Shown here one piece after another: positions 32,153 through 44,995 of a DNA stretch of 64,000 nucleotides (position 1 is its first letter; each line of letters starts with the position of its first letter). The DNA lies in NCBI GenBank assembly GCA_963971425.1, contig OZ020525.1:16684187-16748186 (forward strand), in the 5' to 3' direction. Position numbers and translations under genes: made by a program. The stretch is from Bryoerythrophyllum caledonicum (taxonomy: Eukaryota; Streptophyta; Bryopsida; Pottiales; Pottiaceae). The notes under the pieces are model-generated. The model saw only the letters and a list, made by a program, of their open reading frames with translations. It was not told the DNA's origin and did no database searches.

Positions 32153-34335
32153 CCTTCCACCTGGAAGTCAATGCACATAATCTCAATAATATTGCATTTC
32201 TTTAATAACAATAATTCATCATAATTTACCTCGTAGGAGCAATGCAAGAAGTTATGGAATTAGTGAATTAAGTAACTCACTTATTCTAGTCGGTCATAGC
32301 GTTCAGGGGAATATGTCGGTTGCCCAACGTTGGCTCCAGCAATACTACCTGTACTAGAATGTGGAACGCTATTGGGTAGAGAGGAGTGCGCTTTGAGAAT
32401 ATGCGAGGTATCTTACTGCGACTTGAAATACCGGTTAGGAATAACAATAAAAAGACAACAAGCCTCCAAAACCGACTGGGAATAATAAAGCCACAAGCCA
32501 CAACACAAGAGTCTTCTATCTTCAATCTTCAATCTTCAATCTTCATATCTTCATGTCTTTATATCTTCAAGTCTTCAAGTCTTCAAAGTCTTCAAAGTCT
32601 TCAATAATTGAGAAGAAATCCAACTCCACACTATCCTAATTACATTCTTCATGAAATAAAAAGGCAGTAGACCTTTTGTGCTTCTCAACTTACAATATTT
32701 GCAAAAAAAATCCAAATTAAGAATTTGATAGCTTTCTGAAAAGCTAACAAAATTTCCTATCTTCTTTAATAATTTAACTTCCAAAAAATTCTCCAAAAAA
32801 TACTGATAGCTCTACAAAGCCACAGGTTTCAAAATAAAGATGCCGTAGACCTACCTCTAATCCAAAATCCATAACTTTTTCTATACAAACATAATTCATT
32901 TGTATAATAAATTTTTTAAAAGCTAAGAAATAATTTTATAATGCCTGAATTTTTTTTTAAAAACAAAAACTACAAACTTTGGTGGTCGTCCAAATCTCTG
33001 TTGTTCTTTGTTGAGTGGCAGCAGACCCTTGTCCACTCACACGCTTATGACTTTTTCTTCTCAACTTTAAATCAAACAAAAGATATTTCTATGAAAATGC
33101 ATCATAAATTGAAAGAAATCTTCAAAATTTTATTTTAAAGTATTTCTTACAATAAAAGTTATGGCTGATTAAACTTACGGCTTCTTATACGCACACACAC
33201 TTCACTCCGAAAACACACTAACTTCTTTTCTACTCAAAAGTTTGTCTAGGGTGGAGGGAGAAGATTCCTACCTATCCTTTAGATCCCTAAAATGGATGGA
33301 AACAGTCCATGTGCACTCCACATGGATCTCAAAACAACCATTGGCCAAAGGAAACACCAAAAGGTTTGTTCCTCTTTATCTTTTAAGGCCAACAAACCTC
33401 TAGAGTTCTAATTATGAGGTAAACTACCCTCTATGTGCCATCTTTTGATTTCTTACATTCAAATGGAAACAAAAAATACTTATGTTAAGTACAAAGCTTC
33501 AATGAAAATCAAGTAGAGGTAAAAACTAAACTCAAAGAAGAGTGCTACTCCTTCTGTAAGAACTTGAGGATGCAGTTGATAGTGATTTCGATGTAATCTA
33601 CATGTTGAGTGTGTGTCAAAGGATTTATTCACCCTTGTAGTCAATGATGATGGCCAATGCTCACCTCAATTACCATACCAACGCCGCTCAACACGAGATT
33701 GTTTCAGCGAGCGAGAAGATCCTGCTTCATCTCATGGGGGGAATGGCAAAGGTGTAGAAACCGCCGGCTGAGATGGTTGAATTGGCAACTGAGACAAAGA
33801 AAGCTCTAATTCTACCTCCAATTTAAAGTCTAGATCTTGTCACTCCACAAAAACCCTCCAGTTAAACATTTTACAGTCCGAACTTCAAATTAAAACACAA
33901 ATTCTAAGAACTCAAAAGGAATACTTCAAATTGATGAATATTGTTTATGGCTTTTGCCTTTTAAACAATTCCATGAGAAACAAGCGTCACCTTGAAGCTA
34001 CTCAAAGCGTCACCAATAAATTTTGTCCTCATAATCAAAGATCTTTTCAAAATGTAAAAAAGTATATGTTTTATACATTGTAGATATTTATATCAGGACA
34101 TCGTTACGACATTCTTGTGTATGATGGAGATGACCTCCATCCATGCAAGGTGACGGTGATTTCTATCCCATACATTAAATACTGGTTTGAAAGTGCCTAT
34201 AATTCTGACCTCCCCTAAATCATTGCATGAAACAAGTTTATGTCTTCCTTCCGCCAAAGCTCTGATCAACTTGTACAGTCTTCGGGAAGAACCTTCCTCT
34301 CCTCTATAGAGAAATTCTTTAGAGCGTTGTAGATA
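32153..34335. other. intron-like flank of the methylase-like gene, mostly non-coding
   Basis: Just right of the CACTA element a minus-strand acceptor (TTGACTTCCAG) borders the interrupted exon. A short minus-strand frame near 32340-32285 (ending YSPERYDRLE) may be another exon of the same decayed gene. From 32620 to 34330 the sequence is AT-rich with no supported gene. Confidence 0.35.
32508..32610. repeat. CTTCAAT / CTTCAAGT microsatellite
   Basis: Short tandem units TCTTCAA(T/G) with minor variants run without interruption for about 100 bp. Confidence 0.9.
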
Positions 34336-34572
34336 CTAGAAACATGATGAACCCGGGCGGTATCCTTTCATAAACTCACCCTTCAGCTTCTCAATGTCGA
34401 GCTTCATTGGAACACGGACCTCCGTCATGGGCAACATCCAGCACAAAGAGATGTGAAGCTCCGGCGTGTGAGAGAAGATTGACCTCTGTAGAACATCATA
34501 GAATGATCCACAGATGGACTTCTTCAATGCTTGCTCCGTAGGCTCCAAGCCTGAATCCACCACCATCTCCAT
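34336..34572 (-). pseudogene. possible upstream exon of the decayed minus-strand gene family
   Basis: A 78-codon minus-strand frame with ordinary protein composition (VPMKLDIEKLKGEFMKGYRP) ends at a stop after GSSCF. Its strand and spacing fit an early exon of the methylase-like gene downstream, but no splice link was proved. No domain was recognised. Confidence 0.3.
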
Positions 34573-34839
34573 AGTCTGGATTATTGGATCCCCACCTGTA
34601 GCTCTATGCCCAATTCTTCAGCTAGCAATCGCATGCTCTCAAAGAGCGTGCTCATATCTCCACCACCAAGGCTGAAGTCCTGAGCCGCCATGTCAATGTC
34701 ATGTGCTGTTGTGCCCATATCCGAAGATGGCGTGCTCAAATCCTCTCATATTGGGGTAGGATCTAAAATGAAGTCCCTCATATGGATCATCAAAGAAACC
34801 ACGACATCACGACCATCAAATAAGCACAAGCATAAACTC

Positions 34840-35640
34840 GACCTGGAGCATGACCAGAACAACCATGCAATGATGCATTCCACATGCAGACGTACATCAC
34901 AACGTGAACAAGCATGGAAAATATTGAATGAAAATGGACATCTCACCCCTCCAGGTCTGCCTTAGATCCAAGGGCCTCTCACAAGGGTCTCAAGTGATAA
35001 AAAAATTATCAACTTCTACAATGCATCTGGAGGATCATCAGTTCATGCAAACGCACATGAAGACTTGAACATGCATGGAATGTGAAGCATGAAATATTTC
35101 TAGTTACCCTTCCAGATGTGACTCGGCTCCGAGAGCCTATCACGGAGTCTTAAGTGTAGTGATATTTTCAACACCCAGAGTGCAACTTGGGCAACCTAAG
35201 CTCATGCAAGCGCACATCACAACGGGAACATGCATTTAATTTAAAGATGAGAATGCTCAAGTCACCCTTCGAGGTGTGCCTCAAATCCAAGGGCCTCTCA
35301 TTGGGGTCACAGGTATTATAAAAATTTTACATGGTCAATGCAGCTCGAAAAACTATAGCTCATATAAGCGCACATCACAATGAGAACATGCATTAAATGT
35401 GAAGAATGAGAATGCAAAAGTCACCCTTCAAGGTGTGCCTCGGATCCGAGGGCCTCTCATTGGGATCATAGATATTACAAAAAGTCTAAATATTCAATGC
35501 AACTCAACCAACTTAAGCTCATGCAAGCGTACATCACGACAAGAACATGCATTGAATGTGAAGAATAAGAACGCTCAAGTCACCCCTCAAGGTGTGCCTT
35601 GGATCCAAGGGCCTCTCATTGGGGTCTCAAGTGATTATTC
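34840..35640. repeat. ~160-bp tandem repeat, five copies
   Basis: Each copy contains CATGCAAGCGCACATCACAA and a later GATCCAAGGGCCTCTCAT or close variant. Copies start near 34872, 35040, 35200, 35358 and 35518. The last copies are the most alike. ORFs within (34690-34965, 35399-35653) come from the repeat. Confidence 0.85.
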
Positions 35641-36149
35641 AATTTCAACTTGAAGAGGGTCTCTCGGACAACGACAATTCTTGCAAACATAAATTCAACT
35701 TCACGACGAGCACATGGATACTAACCTTGGATTGCACTTGCTCTTGGACTTGATCTGCCTTAGATCCCTCACGTCTGGCCACGTATTGGTTTGAGTCTTT
35801 CCTACCTTCAATCACTTGTTTGTGGTCAAACACAAATTTTGAACATCATGACGAGAATTGAGAAAATATTCTGAAACTCTAAATTGAAGGAAAGTATAAT
35901 TAGTCGATGTTGAATCTATCCAAATTTTGGTCATGGCTCATCCAAACACAAATCAATTTCAGGTATATATATGAACTGCAGCAAAGAAGAGAAAATGTTC
36001 AAAGCGAAATTGAATAAAATTTAATAAACGTCCGGAAGATTCACCTTTTTTCAATAGCCTCGTTCAATCAATTTACTTGTCTTTTTCTGCCGTTGCGCAG
36101 TGCAACCTTGTCATTTTGAGAGTGACCAGTACCTTTGCAAGCAGGAATG

Positions 36150-38045
36150 CTGGAATGTGAGTAGCGAGTAGTGAGCAATGAGCAGTGAGCGGTGAGCAGT
36201 GAGTCGTAAGCAATTTAATTTTTTCAGTTGGGCACCCTATAACCACAGATTTGGGATGATTTACAAAAAACAATTTTACATTGTGACCTATTTTCGTGGT
36301 ATGAAAAAAGTACGAAATGGGAGAAAATTGGATTAAAAAACCCGGAATTGAATTGTTTGGAGGATATTTGGATGAATGTAGATAGATGAATCATTGCTCA
36401 ACTTATAGTTTTAAAAAATATAGCAACTTCTAAAATATTAGTAAAAAATAGAATAAAAAGAATAAAAAAACCAGCCGAGGAGCTCCTCGGTACCAAGGAG
36501 CGCCTTGAGGGCAAAATAAAACAAAATTAAAAAAAGAAAACAAAAAACAAAAAACCAGCCAAGGGGTTCCTCAGTATCGAGGAACACCCTGAGTGCAAAA
36601 TAAAACAAAATAAAATAAAAAACAAAAAAACAAAAAACCAGCTGAGGGCTCCTCGGTACTAAGGAGCGCCTTGAGGGCAAAACCAAAAAAAAAACCACCA
36701 CCTGCTGAGGGGCACCTCGGTACCAACGAGCGCCCTGACCCCTGAGGGCGAAACGAAGGGAAACCAAAAAAATAATACAAAAATACAAAAAAAAATTAAA
36801 AAATTAAAAAATTAAATTTTATATTAAAAATTTGTCGCCCATTAAGAAAAATTCTCCCTAAGGGGTTATCCAAATTGCCCATTTGGCACTCCAAACGTTT
36901 ATATAATTTTGAACACTAAAATTCTTGCTTCCACTATATTTTTACATATTTTGAGTGAGGGGAAAATGGCAGCTCGGTACCAAAGTGTCCATTTGGCACT
37001 CCAAAATTTTACGTAATTTTGAACACTAAAATTCTTGCTTCCACTATAATCTTCATCGCAGTGGAGCATTAGGCAAACGCAAAGCGTGGGTGAATTGCAA
37101 ATACTTGAATTATGTATGCAGATTCTTGTGCAAGGCAAACTTGGAGGACGACAAGTATATACATGCACCAAGTCTTAGTTTCAATGAAGTGCAGCTCCTA
37201 CTCCGCAATAGTAATCTCTAAGTTTTTTTTGTTTTGGTCATAGTAATTATGGCAAGTTATTGCCTCTTTTATAGTTTAACTTTGAAACTACACAAAACTT
37301 TAGAGGGCCAAAATGGCTCCTTTGGTACCGGGAAACCTTTTGGGCTTCACAAAAAACTTGTGAAGTTCAACGATTTTCACTTGTAGAAATAGTAGAATTT
37401 GTTGAAGAAAAAAATTTTGAAACATGTTTTACCCGTTGTTGGGAACAAGAAAAAAATCAAAAGAATTAGACAAAAATAAAAAAAATAAATGGGCCTAGTA
37501 GGCTCTTTGGTACAAAAGAACCTCTTTTGACTTTTTTAAAATCTTGTAGTTCAGTGATTCATCTTTACTCTTGAAAGGTATATTTTTTTATGCGGCATGA
37601 ATTATGAAGCACTGTAAACTAACATAGTTTTTGTTTCCCATTAAATTTCATGTCGCTTATAGAGAAATTTTTGTAAAACTAGATGAGATTTTGAATGGAT
37701 GCCCTAAACTTCATTCATCCATAAACTCTGTCCATCCATAAAATATATCATCCAAACTTAGTCATCCATTTAATGACGAGAAATAGTCAACTCTATATTA
37801 AAGTTTGGTTAGGTTTGTCCCTAAGATTCAACATTTATTTTCATGTGAAGCAATTTCATAGCCCATTTGTAAGTGAAAAATCACTGAAGTCATTTGTAAA
37901 CCACAGTAGTAGGTTGCAAAAACTACTTTTCATAGAAAATTCCAAAAATCATTTATAGAAAATTCCTATAATTAGAATATTCCTGTCCATTTTTATCGTC
38001 CATTCTCACTGCTCACCGCTCACGACTCACTGCTCACATTGTAGC
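36150..38045. mobile_element. element bounded by inverted GTGAGC minisatellites
   Basis: The left boundary (36156-36212) has GTGAGCAGTGAGCGGTGAGC-type repeats and the right boundary (38010-38039) carries the same repeats in reverse orientation. Between them the DNA is AT-rich, contains a CTCGGTACC tandem array and has no transposase-like frame. The arrangement suggests a non-autonomous element of about 1.9 kb. No target duplication could be defined, so the class is open. Related termini occur near 44970 and 54770. Confidence 0.4.
36468..36751. repeat. four tandem units with CTCGGTACC core
   Basis: Units of about 85 bp begin AAACCAGC and carry a GAGG-CTCCTCGGTACCAAGGAGC core (interrupted here for brevity) and GAGGGCAAA. 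They are separated by A-rich linkers. Diverged relatives of the core recur near 36970, 37313 and 37501. Confidence 0.8.
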
Positions 38046-39719
38046 GTCGTTGCCTTTGCAAGTATCCCCTCCCAATGGCTGCAAGATATAGCATATCACT
38101 TAGGATGATTCCGGAGCTGTAGTGTTTGGAAACCCTAGAATTTTTCAAATTTCTGTAGTCATGACGAAGAATCCGTAGCATCAGTCGCATATAATTGAAT
38201 GCATGAGTTCCTAAACTCGAAATCCTCATGAAGCTGTAATGGCGACGCGGTAACCCATCAAATCACGATCACGAGAAAGCACATCCTCAAACGAAGAAGA
38301 TGACTTAAAACAAGGCAACTACAACTTTATTGGAGATTTGGATCAGCTAGGTAAGCAAACACGAGCACGAGAATGACCAAGTCATGCGGAAGCACCACTA
38401 GCTGAACCATGAGGAGGTACTTGATATTCTAAAGTTCATAGAAGTTCAAAATATAGAACAAAACAAAGTGCTCTGAACATATTGCTTTCCGCATGTGAGT
38501 AATGAGTCCCACGAATGAATATCAAAGTTTTATCAAAAAGTGTTTAATGGAAAAAAATTATGGAACTTGAATTGGTGGGGCCCGTGGCAGTTCCAACCTC
38601 GCCAGCCCTTGTTTCCCCGCGCTTCCACGGTTGATTCTTGTTGGAGAAATGGGTGTCGTAGAAGAAGATACATTTCTAAACCTCAAGGATTGTGATGGAT
38701 TACTTTGGCTGTCGGGTGCCATACTACTGTCGTTGCTTTGGCATTTGAAGTCTTTTACAATGACATCTGCAGCGTTACCCCCTTGCATTGAGCTTTCCAA
38801 CGTATATGGTCTCAGGAAATCACGGTCTCATCATTAATACTTGAATGGACTCCTCTTTCCCTCCCTCCTCACAAGAATGCCCAAAAATGTTCGTCACCTG
38901 GAGATGATGAAAGAAAGTTATTGTGAATGAGATAATTGATGACTCGGAGTGGCCCATCATCCTTACAGATATGACACATATCTGTCCCGAGCGTTGCTCC
39001 GTTTGCGCTGCCTCTACGATACTTGACAAATCTTGGAGTCGCACACCTTGCTCTGGCATCCGATCTTCATGGTTCCTGTTCAGCTAATAGGGCCTTCTAT
39101 TGTCGTCGTTGCATCAGTGCCTTCTCCTGCTTTGGATTAGAGTAATGCATACTTTGTCTCTTTCGTCCACCCTTGCTAGTCATCCTCAGTAGTTAGTCCA
39201 TTTGATAATGATTGATCACCATTTTTCATTCACCTTGGCAACTCGCAAATAAGACCATAGAAAGACTTGACAATACCTCAATGTCGCATATTTGGAGTCA
39301 TTATCCTATTCTGAGCACCAGCAATCGGAATGGCCCATGCAATCTTACTATTTTAACTAATGTTATCAGCCTTTACTTGAATTTAAAATGCGTCGCTAAA
39401 CCCATGGTCCACCATCTCTATTGTTTGCCTCCGCCATCACAAGCATCGTAATCCTGGATTTGTTTTGTGTATTATCGAAGTAACAACAAAATGCATAAAA
39501 TATTACTAAAGGGCTATCCTCTCGACTTAGGAGGCACCATTGGTAGTGTACCCGATTTTTGTATTTCTTACTTTGCTTTGGTTTAAAATTTTGTTGTTTT
39601 CATTCTAGAGCCGTCAGAAAGGATGCAAGTGGATCTGGCAAACTATGAATACATAATCTTGCCGTAGTTGGATAATTCGTACTTCCTCACTTAAGCGATA
39701 AGGCAACGAGTACATTGGC
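38046..39719. other. stretch without a firmly supported gene
   Basis: Short ORFs (38558-38800 minus, 38820-39059 minus, 39212-39451 plus) show protein-like composition in places and may be leader exons or remnants related to the transposase gene that follows. I see no recognisable domain. Confidence 0.35.
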
Positions 39720-42700
39720 TTACGTTATGAGTAGTCGTTCTAATTCCTTCGCCGTTGAGAGTCCCTGCCCATGGCCTTGCTCACATCTCACCATGGAGGT
39801 GTTCCGCTTGTCATGTCCGTTAGTAAGGATGGCATTGTTAATGCTCCCAAGGCACTGCTTTGTATTTGCTTTGGGTTTAAGACAGGAACCGTTCATGTCG
39901 AACATGAGGTATTTGATAGTTTGGGAGCTCTAGAACATTCTATCTACCAAGTGAAAGACTGGGACGAAACCTAATTTTTGTGGTACTTGTGTCGTGGTTC
40001 TTTCAAGGTTTATGGCGTTACGGATGCTCAAATGTCTGCTTGTGCATCGAGGGCTGTTATGACTCCTAATTCAAAATTTGGTGATACAATGCTAGTGCCT
40101 GGTTTGGGAACACGGTCTAGCCCAACCATTTAGCTTCTTAGTAACATCGAGGATGAGAATGTCTCTGATCTAAACCTGGGGGAGTCATCGCATACCTTCA
40201 AGTCAAAAGACCTACTTCATCCCCATGAGTCAATTTAGACACCCATGGTATCTCTAATGTCTCCATCACGTTCCTCCAGAAAGCCTTCTGTCCATCCTAA
40301 GTCTAAGAGTATCCGTAGTGTCATTCCGTATGTCTGCAAGACTTGTTCTAGGAAGGGGTCCCACTCTGAGTTGACTCGCATTGATTTCAATAGTTTAGAG
40401 ATTTCACGTGTCAAGTATCTGCCTACAAAGTACAATGGAGACATGATGTTTGAAGTGCCTCCACTCTTAAAAGGCATCGCAACTCAGTTCGGAGGCGGGC
40501 TAGATGGGATGAGTAAACAATACGATGGTCACATATGGTGCAGGACAATGGCTACAAACATCATGAAGGACTTCGGTCTCACATACCGCAAGTCATCATG
40601 CACTAGACATCTTCAATGCCCAAACCTCGATTGTGACTACAGATGCAGGAATGAAGGTCGCACTAATCAAGCCGAGTGGAGTGGTCTTGCAATATCCCAG
40701 TCTCTTGTTAACCCCTAAAGGACCACGACCACTTTCGCTCTAAAACCAGTCCAAAACTGTCACTGCCAAAAAGAGACATGAAAATCACATTTTAAAGTGA
40801 ATTTCGGATTTTCAACTGTAAGATCTTTGAAAAGACTTCATTATGAACATGCCATAAAATTTTGGTTGCAATCCACCGCAAGGATTGATAGATTTTAGTG
40901 TATATAGTCAAAACAATGGTTCATTTTCTTCCCTGCGTTGAGTAGATCAGCAGACTTTGACTTCACTTTGTATCAAATTTTTGCATTGTACAAGGCCTAA
41001 ATCTTTTACCATTGTCTTAAGCATGATGTTGTTACCCAACACACCAATTTTTAGAGGTAAAAAAGGGGGGTACCATATTCAAAACAAGTGTGCAAAGAGT
41101 GGAGGTTCAAAAATTGTCATTTCACGTTTTATATTTTTTTGAACTACGTATGTATTTAAATGATAATCCAAACGGTCAATAAGAAGGTTTTCACCACATA
41201 TTGTTGTTGAAAAAATTAAAAGTGAATAATATGAAGATCTCTAGGTTTTATGTAGAAAAGATGAATTTTTTTCCCCCCGTTGCTCGAAAATGTGTGAAAA
41301 TGTTTGACTTGGAATAAAATGCCTTTTTACACTAAAGACAAGAATTTTTTTGTGAAAATTTCCAGAAAAGGAAATATTTTTTATATGTGTGAAAAATCTC
41401 AATGTCAATAGAAACTTTTGTAAAAAATTTTGGAGATGCCCGGAGTTCCCACTTTTGGCTTTAAGTGGTACTAACTTTCAAACCACAAATCCAAAAAAAA
41501 TTAAAAAATATATCCACGAAGCTCTTATCAAATCCTATCTTGAAAAAGAAATTCAATTAAAAAGGATTTTTTTTCGAATTGTACGTACATGCCCAAAATC
41601 CAAAATGACCCCGGGGGAACGTTTGGTCCCTTAGGGGTTAATGGCGCTCCATCAGGGAAATCAACCTTGTTATGTAAGGTTTATCAATCCCCGCCAATTT
41701 TCCTTAACCTTTGTGATGCCCTTATTTATTATGTGACGTCTACCGATCCTGAACGCACCCGTCTTGCCATTTATCTCGGATATCACCATCATTCCATCTC
41801 GAAAGAGGTTGACCAAACCGCGATGGACGTGATGCATAAGTGCGTTGCCAAGGAAGTCCAACGCACACCAAAATCTACTAATTCCGCAATCATCATGGTT
41901 GCAAGAAAGAATTACCTTTCAGACTACCTCATCTATCCCGGGTCTGTATCTTCAAACCTTGAAGGAGCATCGATGGATGCTGTTCTAGATTAATTCGAGA
42001 CTCTATCATCGCCAAACATACATAATTTGGTGTCAATATGCAAGCGCTTCTACAGTGGAGGGAAGGGGGTAATGGACAACCATATGGAGCTAAAAGAGTC
42101 GTCGAAGTTTGTATTCATCCACAAGAACAAGTTCCCGGGCCTATCTAAAGGTAATATTTTTGTTTTTAAAATGTCTGTCGATTGGCCTGGTAGTGGTGTT
42201 GACCTTGTTAGGCGGATGCAGCCTAGTGGAGACCTCCAAGATTGTTGGTTGATGTTTGATCATGTCAAGCGGGTCAAAGACTGGACTACAATGGCATGTT
42301 GTATGTACGACAGTAAGTTTTGTAGAGTCATGACAATAGCCATGTGCGATATGCAATCGATTTTGCCAAGTACAATAGTTGTTTTGGGAGAACCTCAACG
42401 ATACCATGATGAAGCACGGAGTGGAAGACACGAACTTCAAAGGATTCATGGTTGACAGTGCCGGCGCAAATTGGCACGTTGTTCGGCAATATATGGCAAC
42501 GGCAACAAGGATGTGCCCATGGAAAACAAAGAACGGACATGCTTGTTCCATTGGACAAAGTGCCTTAAACAAGCAACCACTAGGAGCATTCTCCCTGGCT
42601 TCCAAGATCAACATATTTCCCTTTGCAAAGTATGGAAGAACGTTAAATCTCAAGAGGAGGCTGAAGCACAATACAACGTCATTCGAGGGTGGTGGGTATC

Positions 42701-44263
42701 ATTTGGAGCTACTACTGAGAGCGGGTGTTGTGCCCTTGAAGATTGGATGGTTTTTTTGGCACTTTCGATATCGACAATGGGGTGGCACAATGCAGCTTGT
42801 AAGTTCTTCCCATGCCTTTTCTAGTCTATCTTGTTTGTTATAATGACTTATTAGTGAACCCACTAATGAGAGTGGGTGTGTCTTATCAGGACTTCACACT
42901 CAACAAACAAGCTGACATGCCATCCTGCAACCTTGCGGAGACAGTCCACAACCATTGGCTCCAACAATCTCAAAATACCATGATGTGTTTATACGCGGCT
43001 ATAGTGGATGACCTCATCCGGGCTTTTGTGCAGATCACTTCGTATTGAACATGGTTGAAGGTGGCACCTCCAAAAAAGGTTCAAACAAAGGTACGATTTG
43101 TCTAAGATTTTTCCAACGTTATGGTGATTTCAAACTCATAGCAGAAGCCTTCAGGAGTTTTCCAGGGGCGGAGGATCTTTTCGCAAAGACGGGCAGGCTT
43201 GAAGGCGTGGAGATTTTTGGATCTACCAAACTCAAGCTTGACATTCCACCCGAATTGAGTTATGACTTCCACTGGTCCAATACGGTGAACTACTCAATTT
43301 CACGGGATTGAGGCACAAGGGTGACTCAAGTACGGATCAAAGAGGCCCTAAGTGGACAAGACTTTGAAGTCCGACACACAACTTCAGTGTTGGAATCTGA
43401 CTGTGATTTGTCAAAGTGGCACATTGCCCGCCTCTTGAAGACCTCTCACCAAAAATGCCAGGCATTGCAAGCTCACACTCGTGAGAAGTGTGAAGCTAAA
43501 GTTGGGCATGGTAGCCATGGTACACCAGCCCCAACATTTGTTGGCAGAAAGAAAGAATTCAAATCACCTCGGAATACTTCCATTGAGTTTTGGTTTTCTG
43601 CTGATGATATTGGCCGCTGCGTGAAGGGCTCAAAGAAACCATTTGTGGTAGATTGGTCATTGGTTCCAATGACGTGGACAGTGAAGCTTGGCACTAATTT
43701 AACAATGCAAGAGGTTTTATCGTTGGAAGAAGCAGGTATTCAGTTAAAGCAATGTGGAGCGCTATTACCTCGAAGACAATTTTAGGTGTCTTCGAACATG
43801 CCTCTCCCGCGGTTCCACTTCCCTATTCCAGAGAATCTGGGTTCATACCATACCTTCCACAACCGCTACCAAATTCGTAGAACCTTGGATGTGCCGTTGG
43901 TTGAGCATTGGAACAAGTGGTCAAGCGCTGCGCTTACGAATAATTGTTATGTCTCCAATCTCTATGCCATACCGTATCCAGGATAAGGATGCGTTATCAC
44001 TCTTGACACCGGGAAGGAGCAACCGTATAATTTGCATCACCTTCACGAACTTTCCGGGATGTTCATGTCATGATTTTTTGAAGATGCAGTTGGAGGCATT
44101 GGGGAACAAGGGGCAATTGAAATATTTAAGCATGTGTATTACATCTTACGTTACTTATATAAGATGGGCCACAAAGAGGATTTATTCATGCATGCCCCAA
44201 ATTACAGCTATAACAAAGTTATGCGCATATTGGAGCTTGTTAATATTGCGGAGAAAGCATGAC
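39720..44263 (+). pseudogene. broken MULE-like transposase gene
   Basis: Successive plus-strand frames follow the expected domain order. An N-terminal region with Cys/His pairs (SSCTRHLQCPNLDCDYRC, about 40588-40650) looks like a DNA-binding zinc finger of transposase type. A core has FMVDSAGANWHVV and CLFHWTKCL (42540-42566), as in DDE transposases of the Mutator group. A C-terminal SWIM-like finger has CxC at 44060-44068 and CKH-type residues at 44128-44133, where one base appears lost. Frame changes and stops (TAA at 41991, TGA near 43048 and 43309, TAG at 43785) make it inactive. It is interrupted by a TTAA-flanked element at 40712-41637; removing the element and one TTAA rejoins the frame exactly. 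MULE assignment rests on the domain order. Confidence 0.55.
40712..41637. mobile_element. 926-bp TTAA-inserting element (piggyBac-like, non-autonomous)
   Basis: The left end CCCCTAAAGGACCA and the inverted right end CCCCTAAGGGACCA match except for one base. Both are flanked by TTAA (40708-40711 and 41638-41641). TTAA target sites and CCC-starting termini are typical of piggyBac; Kolobok elements also use TTAA and are the alternative. The inside is AT-rich with no transposase. The flanking transposase reading frame becomes continuous (LVNGAP) when the element and one TTAA are removed, which confirms both boundaries. Confidence 0.85.
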
Positions 44264-44957
44264 AATTGCAAGGAAGTCTTATTCTTTATCACTATTTCTA
44301 TTCTAGACAGCTTGTATTGAAACATGTTGAATTGGTATTGCATCATGTGATGTGGCTAGTAGTCGTTGTATTAGTGTTTTTCTCATTGCTATTTTTTCTA
44401 CATTTTTTCCCTAGTATTATTTTTTTTCTGTTCTGTTGTGCACGGGGTGCTATGTTGGCAATTGGCAACACTTCTGTCAAGTAAGACAACATATCCTAGC
44501 CAAGATTTGAACGCGCAACCACTCCATTTGGAGAATTTGGGTATCTCGTACCATCACCCGATAGTTTAGAATCATCTCGGACCATTGATACATTAGTAGA
44601 AACATCTTGTCATATTGCTTTGAAAAATAAAATATCTTGCTCCACATCTGCCACTTTGGCACTTCGTTTGCATTCTAAGTTTTGACATTTTGATTCTGTG
44701 TATATGAGGCCCCTGTAATGTTATTTTTTAGGAGAAATAAATTTTAAAAATTCATAATTATAATTCAAGTCCAAGAGTAACGAAAGAAAATAAATTGTCA
44801 ATGGTTAATGTATCCACGACTATACAATACTTTTTTAATTTAGAAAATTTTCCAATTATTTTTGTCAAAATTTATAATTATACCAATAATTTCTTTCAAA
44901 ATCCATTAATTTTTTTGAAATGCGTTTTTTCCCCGTTTTCAAGCTTTTTTCTATTCA

Positions 44958-44995
44958 CCGCACACCGCTCACCACTCACCGCTCACAAGATAGGG
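44958..44995 (-). repeat. GTGAGCGGTGAG minisatellite terminus (left of copy 2)
   Basis: Read on the minus strand, CTATCTT is followed by GTGAGCGGTGAGTGGTGAGC and further units. A matching CTATCTTGTGAGCGGTGAGT stands at 54762 on the plus strand. The two face away from the segment that holds duplication copy 2. Confidence 0.6.

Noticed and set aside
36168-36212. GTGAGC repeats as a host telomere or centromere satellite
   Set aside because: They occur as short inverted pairs at element-like boundaries, not as long arrays.
44490-44560. tRNA-like block with GTTCAAATC on the minus strand
   Set aside because: The T-arm and acceptor stem do not pair, so it is not a tRNA gene; at most a SINE-type relic.
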